In this document: one piece after another, positions 5,154-8,750 of the stretch
Layout: every line of letters begins with the position of its first letter
Position numbering within the stretch: the first letter of the stretch is position 1
From: Acidobacteriota bacterium
GTDB taxonomy: Bacteria; Acidobacteriota; Terriglobia; Terriglobales; Acidobacteriaceae
Reading direction: 5' to 3'
Length of the DNA stretch: 8,750 nt
Assembly (NCBI GenBank): GCA_021841795.1
Contig: JAKCDN010000112.1
Location: forward strand, 1 to 8,750
Made by a program: the position numbers and the translations under genes
Notes under the pieces: generated by a model
Told to the model about the DNA's origin: nothing
Database searches by the model: none
The model's input: only the letters and a program-made list of their open reading frames with translations

Positions 5154-8100
5154 TCAGGGCCGGGCGGGTGCGGCGACGAGCCTCACGCTGCCGAGCAGTC
5201 CGGATTCAGCCGGCTGCGTGGGCCCGAAGAAGATGCCGGCGCGAGGAGCGGGTCCGGACTGGGGCAGGATCCGCTTTTCCGGCGGGAGGAGACGATCGCC
5301 CACGATGCGGTTGGTCCATTCATTGGTGACATCGATTTCGAGCCGGTTTGCGCCGGGCCTGAGGGCGGAGGTGACATTCAGCCGATAGGGCGGTGCCCAG
5401 ACCATGCCGACAGGGTTGCCGTTGACGCTAACTTCAGCAAGGTCGCGGACGTCATCGAGGACCAGGAAGATCTGCCGGCCGGAGCCAAGCCAGGAGCGGC
5501 GGACATGGAAGCTGACGCGATAGGCCGCCGTGCCGGAGAAGTAGCGGACGCCGGGATCGGGATTCTCGGTCCAGGAGACGAGGCTGGGCAACTGAATGCT
5601 TGCAGGAGCGCCCCAGTGAGGCGGGAAGCTGAGGGTCCACGGGCCGGAGATGGAGGCGAGCTCGGACTCCGGCGCTTGCGGCGGCGGTGGCATGGGAGCG
5701 GACGGGAGGGATGGGGCGCGGCGAAGGAGGACAAATGCGGATTCGCGCGCGGCGAGATGGAGTGAGACGGTGGTGAATCCGGGGGTGCTGAGGTAAGCGG
5801 CCGGCTGTATCCCGGGCTGCCGGTTTCCGCCGCGATCGGGCAGGAGGGCCCCTGATTCCGAGGCAAGCGCTGCGATGGAGCCGTCCATCGGCCGCCAGAG
5901 CTGCACCTGGTTTCCGGTGGCGCGCAGCCGCATCTCGATCTGCGCGGGAGCATCGGCCTGATTGACGACGAAGTAGATGTCGGCATCTTTTGTGCGGCGG
6001 TGGACCCAGGCCGGCGGACTCTGGAGGACGCCGGTTGAGGCAAAGTCGGGAGCAACGTGAAGACGGCTGAGCACTTCGCCGGGGGTGAGCCCCCAGTAGA
6101 CCATACCTTTGGCGAATGCATGCTGGATGTCGGTGACGCCATCCATGTCGCCCCAGAGATCGTCGACGAGGGCGGTGTAGTCGGCGGCGTCGAAGTTCAA
6201 GGTGGCGGGATTGGTGGGGCGCGGGCCGAGGATGGTTGCTCCCTCGGCAACCAGAGCGTGGAGCTTGAGCAGGACGGGGGGCGGCATGTCGCCGGTGGGC
6301 GGCAGCACAAGGAGGCGGTAGGTCATTCCGTCGGGCAGGATGGAGCTGCCGTCGATATGGATGCGGCCGTCGCTGGTGACGGTGGTGTGGTGCAGAAAGA
6401 TGTCGGAGTTGAGGTAGTCGTAGTCGTAGCCGGCGGGCGGAGCCGGACGCAGGCCTGCGCCCCAGAAGGGCATGGTGGATGGCGCGCCGGCGGGCAGGAG
6501 GTAGGCGAGATCGGCTACGGGAGATCCCTGCTGGAGCAGATAACTGACGCGGGCAAAGTAGGTCATCACGGGCCCGGCGCGATCGGCCCAGGTGATGTTG
6601 CGGTTGATGTGCGTGCCGACCATGGTGTTGCCGGGTTTGGTATCGAGGGGCTGCTGGGCCGAGGTGTGAAAGACGAGCCGGTTGACGCCCTGGGTGAACC
6701 AGAAGTCAGCGATTTTTTTGAGCGTATAGGGCGCTTCATAGCCGCCGCCGGTGAAGGACTCCGTAGCGACGATCGGTTTGCCGTAGACATGCGCCGCCGA
6801 GGCCGCTCCGCGGACGTCGACGAGGTACATGGACTCAGGATGGAGGGCATGCACCCAAAATTCGCCCATGGGGACGTCGATATGACTTTTGTTGAGGAGG
6901 GTATCTTCGGGAATCTCCAGAGCGACGCCGGAGGCTTCAGCATAGCTGCCCATGTTGAGTTTATTGAGTTCGCGCTCCATGGTTCCGTAGTAGCTGTCGG
7001 CATAGAGGTCTGCCAGCGTGCGGCGGAAGTCCCAGAGGAAACGGTCAGACGCGGGCCCGCTTTCAACGACGCGTCCGGCGAGCGCGGGAAGCCAGGCAGC
7101 GGGATCGTAGCCGCGCCGGGCAGCAAACTGGGCGAGCATGTCGCCGGTCCAGTTCTGCATGCCGGCCTCCCAACTGTCCATGGTCATGTAGCGGAGGGCG
7201 GTTCCGGTGAGATTGCCGAGCGTCTGCCGGATGGGGTCGATGTAGCCATGGAAGTACTGCGCGACGTCGGCGGCGTTGAGCTTGTCAACCTCAAGCCCGC
7301 TGCCGGCGGGAGTTGAGGGGCGATTCATGGCTCCGGTCAGGGAGTAGCCCATGCGCAGGATGGTCCAGTTTCCGGCGGGCACGCTCCAATGCAGGACGCC
7401 GCTGCTGTCGAGGTCGGCGGTCAGATTCCGCACAGAGTGGATGTCGATGACGGCCGAAGCGGGAGCGTCGGGCGTGGGCACAACGTCGTAGCGATCCATG
7501 AGGCTGCCGAATGCGCCCTTGTCTTCCCAGCGATTGACGCGGGCATCGGAGTAGAAGATGGCCTCAGTAAGGGTGTACTGTTTTGCGGGGATGGGCGTAC
7601 CGCCGTGGATGACGGCGGCGGGGAGCAGACCGGCGCCATCGAGCTCGATGCGGAAAAATCGCGCGGTGACGGCAGGAAAGGCGAAGGTGCGGATGGGGGC
7701 TCCGTGGTAGCCCTGGGGGCCGGGCAGGACGAGGATGGTGCGCAGGTGCAGGCTGTCGTTGCCGGCGAGAACGCGGCCTACGGGAATGCGGCCATGGCAG
7801 CCGAGGGAGAGCGCGCGGGCGGTGAAGGGCCGGCTGAACTCATACTGCAACCAGGCGGGACTGCCGTCCATGGGGGCGGCGATATCGATGCCTGTGTTGA
7901 GGCTGTTATCGAGAAGGGGCGCGGCATCGACGGGCCCACTGCCGGTAGTGGCCGTGGGGTGGAGCGCGGCCATGTCCGCGGCGTCGGGCGGGGTGCGATA
8001 GGCGATGACCGCGCTGTCGCGATAGAACTTCGGCGCATCGGGACGCACGCCAGCGATGAGATCGCGAACCGGCCCCTGATTCGCAGGCGGTTGAGGCAAT

Positions 8101-8576
8101 GGCGCATCCAATTCCCGCGGACCGTCGACGCGGGTCTCGCTCCAGACGAGTTTCTTCATGGCCTGTTCGGGCTTGACCCAGGGTCCGCCGGCCTCGCTCC
8201 AGCCGGGGGAGCTGAAGATGGACATTTCCAGCCCGAGCCGCTGGGCTTCCAGGGCGGCGTGGCGGAGGGCGTGGTACCACTGCGGAGAGCCGAAGTTGAT
8301 TTTGCTGTCAACGACCTGGCCGCCGCCGGCCGAGACATCAGAGAGCTGGAATCCGCCGATGCCGACGCGCTTCATCCACTCAAGATCCTTGGTGATTCCG
8401 TCTTCGGTGACGTTGCCGTTGGTCCAATGCCACCAGGTGCGGGGCTGGGCGGATTCGGGCGGCGTGCGAAAGCTCAGCGCGAGCGGATCAGAGGCGCTCT
8501 GGGCAAAGATTGCGCCGGCGCAGGCGAGCGCGCCGGCAGCGGCCAGGAAAAATCCGCGGGTACCCTGATTGCGCAT
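5154..8576 (-). CDS. Secreted GH106-like glycoside hydrolase (alpha-L-rhamnosidase family)
   Basis: This 1140-residue enzyme should cleave terminal alpha-L-rhamnose from a polysaccharide in the periplasm or outside. The start at 8576 has AGGGGA close upstream. Residues 1-25 form a signal peptide (RNQGTR, then a hydrophobic run ending IFAQ). The GH106 opening pattern WWHWTNGNVTEDGITKDLEW begins at residue 48. Candidate catalytic or calcium-binding acids are E470 (TMDSWEAGMQNW), E547 (YAEASG), E572 (MGEFW) and E606 (VATESF). E470, E572 and E606 are spaced much like the key glutamates I recall near 461, 561 and 593 in BT0986 of Bacteroides thetaiotaomicron; that comparison is from memory. The end (about 975-1085) looks like a GH2-type jelly-roll sugar-binding domain (VSVNGNPVGMVWAPPY, then LRPGANRLEIDVTNEW). 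Length is usual for the family. It follows an esterase fragment by 50 bases, probably in one operon. Fold and family are well supported; substrate specificity is inferred. Confidence 0.88.
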   Translation of the reverse strand: MRNQGTRGFFLAAAGALACAGAIFAQSASDPLALSFRTPPESAQPRTWWHWTNGNVTEDGITKDLEWMKRVGIGGFQLSDVSAGGGQVVDSKINFGSPQWYHALRHAALEAQRLGLEMSIFSSPGWSEAGGPWVKPEQAMKKLVWSETRVDGPRELDAPLPQPPANQGPVRDLIAGVRPDAPKFYRDSAVIAYRTPPDAADMAALHPTATTGSGPVDAAPLLDNSLNTGIDIAAPMDGSPAWLQYEFSRPFTARALSLGCHGRIPVGRVLAGNDSLHLRTILVLPGPQGYHGAPIRTFAFPAVTARFFRIELDGAGLLPAAVIHGGTPIPAKQYTLTEAIFYSDARVNRWEDKGAFGSLMDRYDVVPTPDAPASAVIDIHSVRNLTADLDSSGVLHWSVPAGNWTILRMGYSLTGAMNRPSTPAGSGLEVDKLNAADVAQYFHGYIDPIRQTLGNLTGTALRYMTMDSWEAGMQNWTGDMLAQFAARRGYDPAAWLPALAGRVVESGPASDRFLWDFRRTLADLYADSYYGTMERELNKLNMGSYAEASGVALEIPEDTLLNKSHIDVPMGEFWVHALHPESMYLVDVRGAASAAHVYGKPIVATESFTGGGYEAPYTLKKIADFWFTQGVNRLVFHTSAQQPLDTKPGNTMVGTHINRNITWADRAGPVMTYFARVSYLLQQGSPVADLAYLLPAGAPSTMPFWGAGLRPAPPAGYDYDYLNSDIFLHHTTVTSDGRIHIDGSSILPDGMTYRLLVLPPTGDMPPPVLLKLHALVAEGATILGPRPTNPATLNFDAADYTALVDDLWGDMDGVTDIQHAFAKGMVYWGLTPGEVLSRLHVAPDFASTGVLQSPPAWVHRRTKDADIYFVVNQADAPAQIEMRLRATGNQVQLWRPMDGSIAALASESGALLPDRGGNRQPGIQPAAYLSTPGFTTVSLHLAARESAFVLLRRAPSLPSAPMPPPPQAPESELASISGPWTLSFPPHWGAPASIQLPSLVSWTENPDPGVRYFSGTAAYRVSFHVRRSWLGSGRQIFLVLDDVRDLAEVSVNGNPVGMVWAPPYRLNVTSALRPGANRLEIDVTNEWTNRIVGDRLLPPEKRILPQSGPAPRAGIFFGPTQPAESGLLGSVRLVAAPARP

Positions 8577-8580
8577 GGCT

Positions 8581-8586
8581 TCCCCT
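8581..8586 (-). promoter_or_regulatory. Ribosome binding site of the GH106-like gene
   Basis: AGGGGA on the minus strand lies four bases before ATG 8576 and supports that start, which also gives a clean signal peptide. Confidence 0.65.
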
Positions 8587-8592
8587 TTCGTG

Positions 8593-8610
8593 GCCGCGAA
8601 CGCGCGCGGC
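8593..8610 (-). other. GC-rich hairpin between the esterase and GH106-like genes
   Basis: GCCGCG and CGCGGC are exact inverse complements around a six-base loop, in the 50-base gap within the presumed operon. No T-run follows. Such stems arise easily in GC-rich DNA; it may only tune message stability or be chance. Confidence 0.2.
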
Positions 8611-8626
8611 GGCCGGCAGCGACAGG

Positions 8627-8750
8627 CTACGGTTCGGGATGCAGATGCATCTTCATGAACTGGATGTAGACCGCCCAGTCGGTAGGCACCATGCCGTGGC
8701 CGCCGTCATGCATGTAGTAGCCGAGGTCGTGCAGGATGGAGGTTTTGGCA
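8627..8750 (-). CDS. C-terminal end of an alpha/beta-hydrolase-type carbohydrate esterase (5' end outside window)
   Basis: Only the last 40 residues are visible, ending at TAG 8627-8629. They read SILHDLGYYMHDGGHGMVP, then TDWAVYIQFMKMHLHPEP. The HDGGHG segment followed by a DW and an amphipathic last helix resembles the catalytic-histidine loop and final helix of alpha/beta-hydrolase esterases acting on polysaccharides, such as glucuronoyl (CE15-like) or acetylxylan esterases. The exact family cannot be fixed from this fragment. The 50-base gap to the GH106-like gene suggests one transcript, in which the esterase removes side groups that block the glycosidase. The frame is open to the window edge. 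Confidence 0.6.
   Translation of the reverse strand, partial: AKTSILHDLGYYMHDGGHGMVPTDWAVYIQFMKMHLHPEP

Noticed and set aside
6057..7316. Open frame of 419 codons on the plus strand, opposite the GH106-like gene
   Set aside because: Antisense shadow; composition is valine/glycine/glutamate-rich and no family pattern is visible.
7389..8669. Open frame of 426 codons on the plus strand, opposite the start of the GH106-like gene
   Set aside because: Antisense shadow that ignores the gene boundary at 8576-8627 and shows no motif.
1..8750. CRISPR arrays, tRNA/rRNA genes, transposases, phage or toxin-antitoxin genes
   Set aside because: No regularly spaced repeats, tRNA-like folds, rRNA-like stretches or matching proteins were seen on either strand.

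Overview
The window is a GC-rich bacterial segment. Every gene I can support lies on the minus strand, so the biological order runs from high to low coordinates. The combination of a UpxY-type NusG paralogue, a Wzc-like chain-length protein fused to its tyrosine kinase, and a large secreted GH106 enzyme suggests Acidobacteria (Acidobacteriaceae-like). No rRNA or other taxonomic marker is present, so this placement is an inference.

Right part (8750 to 5154), sugar breakdown. The last 40 residues of an alpha/beta-hydrolase-type esterase are followed, after 50 bases, by a complete secreted glycoside hydrolase of 1140 residues that resembles GH106 alpha-L-rhamnosidases. The short gap and the good ribosome binding site suggest co-transcription. 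An esterase would remove acyl or methyl groups and the GH106 enzyme would release rhamnose from a plant or microbial polysaccharide.

Middle (5153 to 4819), the only long stretch without a gene. It holds a perfect 9-bp hairpin after the hydrolase gene, a 7-bp inverted repeat (GTGAAAG/CTTTCAC), a candidate promoter with an extended -10 (TGCTAAAAT), and a short leader with a perfect 6-bp hairpin whose 3' arm overlaps the likely Shine-Dalgarno of the next gene.

Left part (4818 to 1), exopolysaccharide production and control. The order is a UpxY/RfaH-like NusG paralogue (TTG start), a TetR-family repressor, a GT4-type glycosyltransferase, and a Wzz/Wzc-type chain-length determinant fused to a BY-type tyrosine kinase, which runs off the left edge just as its C-terminal tyrosine cluster begins. 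The model is that the antiterminator keeps RNA polymerase going through a long polysaccharide operon, the TetR protein adds a ligand or self-regulatory input, the glycosyltransferase builds the repeat unit, and the Wzc protein controls polymer length and export. Other expected parts (Wza, Wzx, Wzy, initiating transferase) are not in the window and may lie beyond the left edge.

I see no CRISPR array, tRNA, rRNA, insertion sequence or phage gene. The most unusual signals are regulatory: the hairpin over the UpxY start region, an ops-like GGCGGTA element before the Wzc gene, and the TetR gene placed inside the polysaccharide operon. I do not see clear evidence of an entirely new system.
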